A stretch of DNA of 64,000 bases, taken from positions 28,801 to 92,800 of the forward strand of contig NZ_VIRW01000012.1 in the NCBI RefSeq assembly GCF_009760905.1, given 5' to 3'. Positions 35,854-45,672 of the stretch are shown in pieces. The position numbers and the translations under genes were made by a program. The first letter of the stretch is position 1; every line of letters begins with the position of its first letter. The notes below the pieces were generated by a model. That model was given only the letters and a program-made list of their open reading frames with translations. It was not told the DNA's origin and made no database searches. This stretch comes from Chitinibacter sp. GC72. GTDB taxonomy: Bacteria; Pseudomonadota; Gammaproteobacteria; Burkholderiales; Chitinibacteraceae.

Positions 35854-36642
35854 TCACATCCAGATGCGGCGATTGCGCGGGGTGGTGATGCAAGGCGTAT
35901 CCCAAGCCAGTGCGTTTTGCTGCAGGATATTTAAGGCATCCAGCCCCTTGAGGACTTGGGCAAAATCACCGGCCAATGGACACTGAATCGTGAGTCTTGT
36001 CCCGCTGCGTGGATGCGTGAAGCCGAGTGAGGTGCAGGCCAGCAGCAATCGATCGACTTCAAACGCTTCGGCAAAAGCCCGATTATGGCGGCCTTTGCCA
36101 TAAGTGCTGTCGCCTACAATCGGATGGCTCAAATGTTTCAAGTGTCGCCGTAGCTGATGGCGGCGACCAGTGATCGGCTTGAGCGCCAGCAGGGCGTAGC
36201 GGCTGGTGGGGTATTTATCAATTTTCCAATCCAGCGTGAACTGAGCCAGCGAGTGATACTGCGTTTGTGCGTCCTGCGGTGTTTTACGTACAGTCGTGCA
36301 ATGCTCGTCCATATCATCTTGCTGAATCGACAATGGATAATCAATTATGCCGCTATTGTCAGGCCAGCCGCGTACCAAGGCCAGATACTGTTTATCTACG
36401 CGCCGATCGGCAAAGGCCTCGCCCATCAGTTTGGCCATTTCTGGATTCAAGGCAAACAGCAAAGCGCCTGATGTGGCTTTGTCCAGCCGGTGAATGGGAA
36501 AGACGTGCTGGCCAATCTGGTTGCGTAATTGTTGCAATGCAAACTGTGTTTCAAAGAAATCAAGATCGGTCTTGTGTACCAGCAAATGGCTGGGTTTGTG
36601 AATGGCGATTAATTCATCATCGCGGTAGAGTATGGGTAACAT
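35854..36642 (-). CDS. truC: tRNA pseudouridine synthase C
   Basis: A 262-residue RluA-family enzyme that makes pseudouridine at position 65 of tRNA. The catalytic Asp54 lies in HRLDKATSGALLF, the same position as in E. coli TruC. The N-terminal ILYRDDELIAIHKPSHLLVHK and the GQHVFPIHRLD context identify the TruC branch. LLALKPITGRRHQLRRHLKHL and HPIVGDSTYGKGRHN are the substrate-binding segments. ATG 36642 starts directly at the family motif. The 178 bp between it and the exporter gene hold no gene I can support. Confidence 0.92.
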   Translation of the reverse strand: MLPILYRDDELIAIHKPSHLLVHKTDLDFFETQFALQQLRNQIGQHVFPIHRLDKATSGALLFALNPEMAKLMGEAFADRRVDKQYLALVRGWPDNSGIIDYPLSIQQDDMDEHCTTVRKTPQDAQTQYHSLAQFTLDWKIDKYPTSRYALLALKPITGRRHQLRRHLKHLSHPIVGDSTYGKGRHNRAFAEAFEVDRLLLACTSLGFTHPRSGTRLTIQCPLAGDFAQVLKGLDALNILQQNALAWDTPCITTPRNRRIWM

Positions 36643-36749
36643 GCTGTCAATTGACCGAAGGTACTTTTTTGTCAGAAATTAGTGTGGTATTCTTAATTTA
36701 GTCTTACGTCTTGGTGGTTTGGTGAATGTAATAATTGGGGCTTAATCAT

Positions 36750-37223
36750 ATGATTTACAGATGCGGCCATGCTTATCCGGTACAGGACGGCGATGATAGA
36801 AGTGAGCATCTGGCTGATTTGATGCAAAACTCGCTCGGCTATATGTGTCCCGCATGTTGCCGTGCCGAATTTCAGCTGCTTGATCTCGATTGCCAAGCAT
36901 ATGCCAATCTGGTGCAAATGTCGTCTGATATGAGCGCATTTGTGATCGAGGTGACGCAGGTCATCAGCCCGCTCAGCGAGGTTCTGGCGCTCAATGATTA
37001 TCAGCAACGTGCGCCGTCGATTGATGAGCTGCATCTGGGTGGCGAACCACTGGATCTGCCGCACTCGGTCTGGCGCAAAGAATTCTGGTTTGCCAATAAC
37101 ACCGACCCCATGCATGTGGTTGTCTTAATGGAGCATGTCAAACAGGAAATCGACTGGTTAGCGGCCTATATGCCGTCAGGCAAGTCTGCCGCGCACTTTA
37201 GCCAATTTATCGAGCCAGTCTGA
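36750..37223 (+). CDS. Protein of unknown function with possible zinc-binding cysteines
   Basis: A protein of about 157 residues starting MIYRCGHAYPV. Near the N-terminus it has one CGH and one CPACC cluster (YMCPACCRAEF), a spacing that could bind zinc. The rest is acidic and helical with no signal peptide. I do not recognise the family. ATG 36750 is chosen as the start, with GGGG 9 nt upstream; TTG 36735 is an alternative. It ends in front of a large double palindrome. Confidence 0.6.
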   Translation: MIYRCGHAYPVQDGDDRSEHLADLMQNSLGYMCPACCRAEFQLLDLDCQAYANLVQMSSDMSAFVIEVTQVISPLSEVLALNDYQQRAPSIDELHLGGEPLDLPHSVWRKEFWFANNTDPMHVVVLMEHVKQEIDWLAAYMPSGKSAAHFSQFIEPV

Positions 37224-37248
37224 GTTAAGCCGGATTTGCTGCCCGCTT

Positions 37249-37340
37249 TACCCTGACGCAATAACCCCCAATTGGGGGTTGTTGCGTCAGGGTATATGCC
37301 CAGGAGTTTTGCTCAATAAGCTCTTGGTGGATATACCCTG
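37249..37340. repeat. Double short-family palindrome with a shared arm, copy S4
   Basis: The first palindrome spans 37249-37294: 23 positions pair, with one G-T, around the perfect centre AACCCCCAATTGGGGGTT. The second uses CAGGGTATAT (37288-37297) pairing with ATATACCCTG (37331-37340). The stretch TCAGGGTA (37287-37294) belongs to both, so the two hairpins exclude each other. It lies between the unknown Cys protein and the convergent nitroreductase. Confidence 0.75.
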
Positions 37341-37370
37341 ACTATTTCCAGAAATGTTCTGCAGCTTGCT

Positions 37371-37982
37371 TCAGGCAAAAGTGAGTACTTCGGTGAGCGG
37401 TTTTCTGGGCTTTTGTGGCCAGTTATTGTCTGCAGCCTGGCCGATTGCGATGAGCATAACCGGAATTTCATGCGTGGACAGGCCAAATTCCTGTGTAATG
37501 GCATTAGCGTCAAAGCCGATCATCGGGCAGCTTGCCAGCCCCATGCCTTGAGCTGCCAGCATCAGCGTCATCGCTGCCAGTGATGCCGAGCGGATGGCTT
37601 CATCGCGCTGTCGCTGCGGCTGATTGTGATAGCCCTCGCTGGCGTAATGCACCATCGTATCGAGCAAGTCTTGCGTGAAAATTCCTGCGCTCACGCTCGA
37701 AGCCAGAGTGCGGGCCAATTGCTGATGCAAGTCCAGCCGCCCGCAGACGATAAAAGTCACTGCCGCATCGGCTACTTTTTGCTGGCCATAAGCGTGTTGC
37801 AGCAGCTTTTGTTTGCTAGCACTGGAATGAACTGCAATAAATTGCCAGTTTTGCCCGTTGTAAGCGCTGGGTGCCAGTGTGGCAAGCCTGACTAGCTCGG
37901 AAATGTCGGCTTCGTTCAAACGATGGGCAGGATCAAAATAATTGCAGGAAAATCGCTGTTCGATCAGGGTTTTGATGGGCAT
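37371..37982 (-). CDS. Nitroreductase family protein (FMN-dependent)
   Basis: A 203-residue flavin reductase. N-terminal RFSCNYFDPAHRL and LATLAPSAYNGQNWQFIAV contain the FMN-binding arginine/serine/asparagine pattern. The C-terminal half has LMLAAQGMGLASCPMIGFD and IPVMLIAIGQ. Such enzymes reduce nitroaromatics, quinones or enoates using NAD(P)H; the substrate is not predictable. Start 37982 has AAGGAG upstream; an earlier in-frame start overlaps the neighbouring gene and lacks a site. It is 10 bp downstream of the epimerase gene, so they form a two-gene unit facing the LysR gene. Confidence 0.87.
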   Translation of the reverse strand: MPIKTLIEQRFSCNYFDPAHRLNEADISELVRLATLAPSAYNGQNWQFIAVHSSASKQKLLQHAYGQQKVADAAVTFIVCGRLDLHQQLARTLASSVSAGIFTQDLLDTMVHYASEGYHNQPQRQRDEAIRSASLAAMTLMLAAQGMGLASCPMIGFDANAITQEFGLSTHEIPVMLIAIGQAADNNWPQKPRKPLTEVLTFA

Positions 37983-37992
37983 GGTGGGCTCC

Positions 37993-38832
37993 TTAAGGGT
38001 TGATTGAGTCGGCTGATTCAAGCTCTGTGCTCGAACTGATCCATTGCGTGATGCGTTGCTGGCTTAGCTGGACGTTGCGGTGAATTTCTGCGATCTGCTC
38101 GCCCGCCACACACTCCAGATAAACGTGGCCGCTAAACCGGTGGCGGGTAAACCCTTGCAGCAAGGCTGGAAAATCAACGCAGCCGTCACCCGGATTGAGC
38201 TGAACCGTCGGGCCTGCTGGCCCGACGAGATAATCCTTGATAATCAGATTGCCGCTGATAGGGGCCAGCTGTGCCAGGCAATCTTCGGGCTTGATCTGCC
38301 CCTGGCTGTAAAACAGCAGATTGCCGGGGTCAAAGCTGAGCATGAAAACATCGGACTGGAGTATCTCTTTCAACGCCAATAACTGCTTTGGTTGTGTGCT
38401 TATACCGCCGTGGGGTTTGATCGTGATGTGGATGCCGGCTTCTTGCGCCATCGGCGCAATGGCCTCCATCAGGGCCAGATAGCTGGGTAGCAAAGCGGGC
38501 GATTCGCAGCCGAAATCCAGCAGAGCGCTCGCTCCCAGTTGGTGAGCGTTCGCAATTAGGCGTTGGTATTGAGCCGTGCTTTTGCTCAGCGCCTGACTCG
38601 CTGGCCATTCGCCCGCCAGCAGAAGCGATGGTTTAAGCCCCGCATTGGCGCAAGCCAGACGTGCAGCTGCAATATCGGCTGCGCTGCTGTCCGAAGTGAC
38701 GGCAATGGCCGGGCCATGATTGCTCTGGTTATAAAACACGGCCACGTCGTCAAATCCTGCCGCAGCAATCATCGCGCAAGCCTGGGTAAAAGGAAGTGCC
38801 TGATAGGGGCGGCTGGTGCAGGATAGATGCAT
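37993..38832 (-). CDS. Sugar phosphate isomerase/epimerase family protein (TIM barrel)
   Basis: A 279-residue xylose-isomerase-like TIM-barrel protein. Features are MIAAAGFDDVAVFY near the N-terminus, HITIKPHGG with a metal-binding histidine region, MLSFDPGNLLFYSQG (Asp/His-type metal site), GNLIIKDYLVG and HVYLECVAGE with the final glutamate. Many members are mis-named; they include hydrolases and isomerases acting on sugars or inositols. Paired with the nitroreductase and divergent from a LysR regulator, it may belong to a small catabolic unit whose substrate I cannot name. Confidence 0.8.
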   Translation of the reverse strand: MHLSCTSRPYQALPFTQACAMIAAAGFDDVAVFYNQSNHGPAIAVTSDSSAADIAAARLACANAGLKPSLLLAGEWPASQALSKSTAQYQRLIANAHQLGASALLDFGCESPALLPSYLALMEAIAPMAQEAGIHITIKPHGGISTQPKQLLALKEILQSDVFMLSFDPGNLLFYSQGQIKPEDCLAQLAPISGNLIIKDYLVGPAGPTVQLNPGDGCVDFPALLQGFTRHRFSGHVYLECVAGEQIAEIHRNVQLSQQRITQWISSSTELESADSINP

Positions 38833-38871
38833 GCGTGTTCTCTGCTAAAGGAATAAATGGATTGTTATGCA

Positions 38872-38883
38872 AATCAATTGATT
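38872..38883. promoter_or_regulatory. Palindrome between the LysR gene and the divergent epimerase gene (possible operator)
   Basis: AATCAATTGATT is a perfect 12-bp palindrome in the 96-bp divergent intergenic region, 45 bp from the LysR start and 40 bp from the epimerase start. The position suits a LysR-type site controlling both directions. The classic T-N11-A form is not clear. Confidence 0.35.
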
Positions 38884-38928
38884 GATAAATACGGCTAGAA
38901 TTAGATCATTGTTAACTCATGGTTAGTA

Positions 38929-39822
38929 ATGATGGACAAACTGCGTTGCATGGCGGTATTTGTGGCCGTAGTCGAGCAGGGCGGGTTTAGTGCCGCTGCT
39001 CAGGCGCTGGATATTTCGGCCGTGATGGTGGGTAAATATATCCAGCAGCTGGAAACTCAGCTGGGAACCCGGCTGATCGAGCGCACCACGCGCAGACAAA
39101 GCTTGACGATGGCGGGTATCAGCTACTTTGATAATTGCAAGAAAATCCTGGAACAGGTGCGCTGGGCCGAAAGCTCGATAGAAAGCCTGCAAGTGGCCCC
39201 GCAAGGTTTGCTGCGAGTCAGCGCCCCGGTTAATCTGGGGGCCATGCTGATTGCACCTTTGCTGGCCGATTATCTGGTGCAATATCCGCAAGTGAAGCTG
39301 GAGCTGATCTTGAGCAATGCCCGCGTTGACCTGATTGAAGACGGTTTTGATCTGGCCATCCGCACTGGTGCATTGGGCGATGCCAATCTGGTTGCACGCG
39401 CCTTGCCCGACTACCGCATGCTGCTGTGTGCGTCTCCTGCCTATTTGCAACAGCACGGTACGCCGCAGTTGCCAGCCGATCTGGCGCGGCATCACTGCCT
39501 GACTCATCTGGTTTGGGGGCACCGGCAGGGCTGGCCTGAGCCGCTACAGCTTAATCAGCAAGCCTGGCCAACAAAAAGCCGTCTGGCCTGCAATGATAGC
39601 CAGGCGTTGCGGCAAGCTGCGCTGCACGGTGCGGGGATTGTGCTGCAGCCCGAAGTGTTGCTGGCCGAAGATATTCGTGCCGGGCGATTAATACCGCTGT
39701 TGCCCGATTTTTTGCCGCCAGCCTTGCCGGTTCATTTATTGTATTTGCCTGATGCCAGACCAAGACCCAAGCTCACCAGTATGGTTGATTATCTGCTGGC
39801 ACAATTGCCGCGCCAGCTATAA
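38929..39822 (+). CDS. LysR-family transcriptional regulator
   Basis: A 297-residue regulator. The N-terminal winged helix-turn-helix is MAVFVAVVEQGGFSAAAQALDISAVMVGKYIQQLETQLGTRLIERTTR-like (about 7-60). It is followed by a periplasmic-binding-type effector domain (about 90-290) with LRVSAPVNLGAMLIAPLLADYL and DGFDLAIRTGAL. This is the CrgA/AaeR-like branch often found beside oxidoreductase genes. Two adjacent ATGs (38929, 38932) are possible starts. By position it likely controls the divergent epimerase-nitroreductase pair and itself. Confidence 0.9.
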   Translation: MMDKLRCMAVFVAVVEQGGFSAAAQALDISAVMVGKYIQQLETQLGTRLIERTTRRQSLTMAGISYFDNCKKILEQVRWAESSIESLQVAPQGLLRVSAPVNLGAMLIAPLLADYLVQYPQVKLELILSNARVDLIEDGFDLAIRTGALGDANLVARALPDYRMLLCASPAYLQQHGTPQLPADLARHHCLTHLVWGHRQGWPEPLQLNQQAWPTKSRLACNDSQALRQAALHGAGIVLQPEVLLAEDIRAGRLIPLLPDFLPPALPVHLLYLPDARPRPKLTSMVDYLLAQLPRQL

Positions 39823-39838
39823 ACCATCAGCCATGCGC

Positions 39839-42121
39839 TCAGTTCAGTGCAAAGCGGCCTTTGCCTGCGGCTTTGGCCTGATACATTGCGGCGTCGGCTT
39901 TGGCCAGCAACAGCTCGGCCGCCAGTTCATCGCCGCTGTGGGTCAGCGCAATGCCAATGCTGCTGCTCAGTTGCACACTGTGGCCATCGATAAGGCTGGG
40001 CACCGCTAGTTGCTCCAGAATCCGCTGGGCAACCTGTATTGCACCATTGTCATTGTCTCCTAGGTCTTCCAGAATCATTGTAAATTCATCACCAGCCAGG
40101 CGGGCGACGGTATCGGTTTCGCGGCTGGCTGCGCTGATTGTTGCGGCAAAATATTGCAATACTTTGTCGCCAAACTCATGCCCATGCGCATCGTTCAGCT
40201 GCTTGAAACCATCCAGATCCAAAAACAGTAATGCCATTGGCTGCTGATGCCGCTTAGCGCGGGCAATGGCGGCGTCGAGCGCCAGCATAAAAGCGCGCCG
40301 ATTGGGCAAGCCGGTGAGCTGATCGTGCGAGGCTTCAAATGCCAGCTGGTTTTCCAGCTGTTTACGTTGGGTGATGTCCTGCACCTGAATATAAAAGCCA
40401 GTGACTTTGCCAAGCTCATCAATATGGGGAATAAAATCGACGTGAACATGCAGGCAGCCTTGCAAGGTGTTCAATTCGCTATCAAAAGCCACCTGCTCTC
40501 CGGCCAGTGCCCTGTCCATATACGGACTGATTTGCAGATGGGTTGATTCTTCGAGCAGATCGGTGACCCGCATCGCCAGTAAGGCTTCGGCGCTAATCCC
40601 AAACCAGTCCTGAAAAACCTGGTTGATAAAAAGATAACGCAAGGAGGTGTCGACGTAGGCAATCAGTGCCGGCAAATGGTCGGTCACGGCTTTGAGTAGC
40701 CGGCGGTGTTCCAGAATTTCCTTTTTTGCCGCCTCGCGCACTGACACGTCTTGCACAAATGCATCGACCAGACGCTGCTCGCCAATCCGGTTCTCGCTCA
40801 ATGTGAGTTCGGCGATGAATTCTTCGCCATCTTTGCGGCAGGCCACAATTTGCAGCCGCCGACCCAATGTGCCGCTTTGCCCTTGCTTCAGATAGCGCTT
40901 GAGCGCAGCCCAGTATGGGCGGCGTCGCCGGGCGGGGATAATCATTTCGCCAGCCTTTCTGCCCAGCGCTTCGTTGCGTGACCAGCCAAAAATGTGTTCG
41001 GCAGCACGGTTCCAGGCGACGACCTGGCCATCCTGATCAATTTCAATAAAGGCATCGACGGCATTTTCCAGCGTAATCTGGAATCGCTCTTTTTCCGCCT
41101 GCAGCTCTTGCTGGATTTCAATCCGCTTTTCCATCTGGTGATTCAGCTGGCTGATCGCCACCGCCATTTCTGCCGTGCGTATCTCGACACGCTGCTCCAG
41201 ATTGTGGCGTAAATCGGCCAGGGCAAACTCGGCCTGTTTACGGGCATCAATGTCAGAGAGCACCGAAATAAAGTGCAAGGGCTGGCCTTGCGCGTCACGC
41301 ATCAGTGACACGGTGAGCTCAACCCAGACGATCTGGCCATTAGAGCGGATATAGCGTTTTTCCAGCGTATAAGTCGCAATATCACCCCTGATCAGCTGAT
41401 CTAGGTGCTGCAGGTCAATCTGCAAATCGTCTGGAAATGTGATTTGCTGAAATGTCAGGGCTTGCAGCTCGGTCTCGCTATAGCCAACCAGTTTGCACAG
41501 ACTGGTATTCACTTTAAGCCATTGCCCTTGTGGTGAAATGATGGCAATACCGACAGCGGCTTGCGCAAAAACCTGCTGAAAGATGGCTTCGGTTTCAGCC
41601 AAATGCCGCTCTACCTGGTCAATGTGCTGTTCGTTTTCCAGAGTCTGAAAATAGGTTTGAACCATGACGGCAAAATCGTGCAGATCGGCTTTTTCATCAT
41701 CGGAGAAAGTACGTGTTCGGGTGTCAATCAGGCATAACGTACCCAGTGCATAGCCTTGTTGCGAGCGGATTGGATAGCCTGCGTAAAAGCGCACAAAGGG
41801 ATAGCCAGTGACGGCAGGATTGTCGGCAAAGCGCTCGTCCTTGTCCGCATCAGGAACAATAAACGCGCCCCAATGCAGTATTGCATGTGCGCAAAATGAT
41901 TCCTTGCGTGAGGATTGCGTGCTATTGAGGCCCACATTCGATTTGAACCACTGGCGATTCTGATCAATCAGCGAGATCAGGCAGATGGGCACATCAAAGT
42001 GACGTGCTGCCAACCGGGTAATCCGATCCAGCTCTTCTTCCGGCTCGGTATCCAGAACACACAGATTATGCAGGGCGTACAGGCGTTCGGTTTCGTTGTC
42101 GGGCAGGGCGGCTACTTGCAT
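39839..42121 (-). CDS. Diguanylate cyclase with GAF and multiple PAS domains
   Basis: A cytoplasmic protein of about 760 residues. The N-terminal GAF domain (about 20-165) has DVPICLISLIDQNRQWFKS. Three PAS/PAC units follow (about 180-300, 345-465 and 475-590: VGIAIISPQGQWLKVN, FIEIDQDGQVVAWNRAAEHIFG, ALIAYVDTSLRYLFIN). The GGDEF domain spans about 600-760. Its signature is AGDEF (RLAGDEFTMIL), normally active, and RETD five residues before it is an intact inhibitory I-site. No EAL domain is present. ATG 42121 is taken as start; a TTG 22 codons earlier is open. It would make c-di-GMP in response to intracellular cues. Confidence 0.9.
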   Translation of the reverse strand: MQVAALPDNETERLYALHNLCVLDTEPEEELDRITRLAARHFDVPICLISLIDQNRQWFKSNVGLNSTQSSRKESFCAHAILHWGAFIVPDADKDERFADNPAVTGYPFVRFYAGYPIRSQQGYALGTLCLIDTRTRTFSDDEKADLHDFAVMVQTYFQTLENEQHIDQVERHLAETEAIFQQVFAQAAVGIAIISPQGQWLKVNTSLCKLVGYSETELQALTFQQITFPDDLQIDLQHLDQLIRGDIATYTLEKRYIRSNGQIVWVELTVSLMRDAQGQPLHFISVLSDIDARKQAEFALADLRHNLEQRVEIRTAEMAVAISQLNHQMEKRIEIQQELQAEKERFQITLENAVDAFIEIDQDGQVVAWNRAAEHIFGWSRNEALGRKAGEMIIPARRRRPYWAALKRYLKQGQSGTLGRRLQIVACRKDGEEFIAELTLSENRIGEQRLVDAFVQDVSVREAAKKEILEHRRLLKAVTDHLPALIAYVDTSLRYLFINQVFQDWFGISAEALLAMRVTDLLEESTHLQISPYMDRALAGEQVAFDSELNTLQGCLHVHVDFIPHIDELGKVTGFYIQVQDITQRKQLENQLAFEASHDQLTGLPNRRAFMLALDAAIARAKRHQQPMALLFLDLDGFKQLNDAHGHEFGDKVLQYFAATISAASRETDTVARLAGDEFTMILEDLGDNDNGAIQVAQRILEQLAVPSLIDGHSVQLSSSIGIALTHSGDELAAELLLAKADAAMYQAKAAGKGRFALN

Positions 42122-42362
42122 ATGGATATATCCAGCTCGGATACCTTGGCGCCAGACTGGTGGCGGGGAATCCTTCAATTGACTCAATGCGCGCTATTTT
42201 CAAGATGTTCCAGCACAGTTTAGGCTATCACCCTGATTGGTAAATGCAATTTGATGTATAGCCCGCGCAAGCCTAAAGTAAATCCGTGAAGCAGCAAGGC
42301 AAAAATTCCCGTGTTTCCTGCTGCGCTTTGCGTAGCAGTTGGCATCGGGCTAGAACTTTTGA

Positions 42363-44609
<2,247 letters not shown>

Positions 44610-44790
44610 TTGCGCTGCTGTTGATGCTGGTGCCGGGGCGTAATTCCTCACCAGCATCTCTCACCATCACGATGTGCACAAGCTGATGCTGGCTGCAAAG
44701 CCGCATCAGCTTTTTTTCGTCTGCCGCAGATGGGGAAATCAGATTGGGGAAACCAGCCTGTTTAATTTCGCCCTCGCCAGTTACCATCGT

Positions 44791-44895
44791 TTGATCAATC
44801 CAACTCCATCACTGCAGTCTTTCAAGTCCGGTTTCCTGGCAACTTTGCCGATGCAACTGGGTGTTGCGCCTTTCGGGCTGATTTTTGGCGCGTAG
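44791..44895 (+). pseudogene. azlC remnant (N-terminal fragment)
   Basis: About 34 codons ending in FKSGFLATLPMQLGVAPFGL and then IFGA-stop match the N-terminus of the intact AzlC at 51.59 kb (FKQGFVATLPMQLGVAPFAI, then IFGT). Identity at DNA level is roughly three quarters by eye. After 44895 the similarity ends and the remaining 200 codons are missing. It stands just upstream of the copper/silver efflux genes, with the intact azlCD just downstream. Between katG and 44791 nothing else is recognisable. Confidence 0.7.
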
Positions 44896-45037
44896 GCGGA
44901 TAATTGGACTAAATACCTTGGTCGTTCACTTGCTCCATGTTTTTTACTGCATAGGGTGTGTTGACATTTGGTTTGCAGATTGCGTTTGGGGTGATTGAAT
45001 CTCTCGTCAAGCAGCAAAACCAATACCGTCGGTTTTG

Positions 45038-45053
45038 CTTGATCTAGGTCAAG
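45038..45053. promoter_or_regulatory. FNR/ANR-type box upstream of the metal-efflux genes
   Basis: CTTGATCTAGGTCAAG is a near-perfect palindrome and matches TTGAT-N4-ATCAA with one change (GTCAA). It lies 85 bp upstream of the small periplasmic protein gene. It overlaps the right arm of another hairpin (AGCAAAACC 45013-45021 with GGTTTTGCT 45031-45039). An oxygen- or redox-sensing CRP/FNR regulator could bind here; this is inference. Confidence 0.45.
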
Positions 45054-45060
45054 CCAATTT

Positions 45061-45099
45061 GAACGATGCCAATTGCTGACTGGCGTCAGCGCATCGTTC
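45061..45099 (+). promoter_or_regulatory. Leader hairpin upstream of the metal-efflux genes
   Basis: GAACGATGC (45061-45069) pairs with GCATCGTTC (45091-45099), and inside it GCTGAC (45075-45080) pairs with GTCAGC (45085-45090) around a TGGC loop, leaving only a 5-nt bulge (CAATT). It lies 39 bp before the start codon. It could be an operator or a leader structure. No CueR-type operator was recognised. Confidence 0.4.
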
Positions 45100-45137
45100 G
45101 CGTGTAAGATTAAACGGTCTATTTAGAGTATTGCTCA

Positions 45138-45539
45138 ATGCGTCCACGCAAGGCTGTAATTTCGCTGTTTACGATTTGCTTGTTGGTGATGACCCAACTG
45201 GCGGTGGCGGCGTACGCGTGTATGCAACCGGCTCAGATTGAGCCGGTCAGCTCTGTTAGCATGTCGACATTCAATTGGATGCAAGGCATGCCCGATTGTG
45301 ATTCGCAAACCATGGTTCAGCAGCAAGAGCCACTTTGCAAAGCGCATTGCCAAAAAGACGATCAATCGGCCGATAGCCGTACTCCAAATCTTCCGCCTCC
45401 ATTATTTCTACTGGCCTACGTTTTTGCGCCGATGTTGTCGCAAAGCGAGCCGCAGCCCCAGCGCTTTGATCTGGCCAGTGCCTCGCTCGATCATTACGCG
45501 CGCCCCTTGCGTATTCAATACCAAGTTTTCCGCAATTAG
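45138..45539 (+). CDS. Small exported protein of a metal-efflux locus (CzcI-like)
   Basis: A 133-residue protein with a signal peptide (about 1-25, ending VAAYACM). The mature part is rich in Met, Cys, His and acidic residues (MQPAQ, MSTFNWMQGMPDCDSQTM, PLCKAHCQKDD), which suits periplasmic copper or silver contact. A proline-rich, hydrophobic stretch follows (LPPPLFLLAYVFAPML). Similar small proteins precede czc/cus-type efflux genes in betaproteobacteria, where CzcI is the named example. Family membership here is by position and character, not clear homology. It is the first gene of the set, 133 bp before cusC. Confidence 0.55.
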   Translation: MRPRKAVISLFTICLLVMTQLAVAAYACMQPAQIEPVSSVSMSTFNWMQGMPDCDSQTMVQQQEPLCKAHCQKDDQSADSRTPNLPPPLFLLAYVFAPMLSQSEPQPQRFDLASASLDHYARPLRIQYQVFRN

Positions 45540-45672
45540 CCTACCCAGTTCGAACCGTCGTGGCCCGGTGCTGCGTGTAGTGATCCGTCCCTTGTGGCTG
45601 TGATCTAAGGCCTTTTTATCCGCTTGCTACACGTCGCCGTGGCCCCAATTCATTCGAATCTGGGAGTTTCCT

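Noticed and set aside
37249..37340. The repeated hairpins at 37.25 kb as a CRISPR array
   Set aside because: No regular repeat-spacer periodicity, only two overlapping palindromes, and no cas genes in the window.
38923..39522. A 199-codon minus-strand frame opposite the LysR gene
   Set aside because: Gln/Arg/His-rich antisense shadow with no start signal.
44674..44895. The whole 73-codon frame before the efflux genes as a real gene
   Set aside because: Only its last third resembles AzlC; the upstream part has no homology or ribosome-binding site, so it is treated as a remnant.
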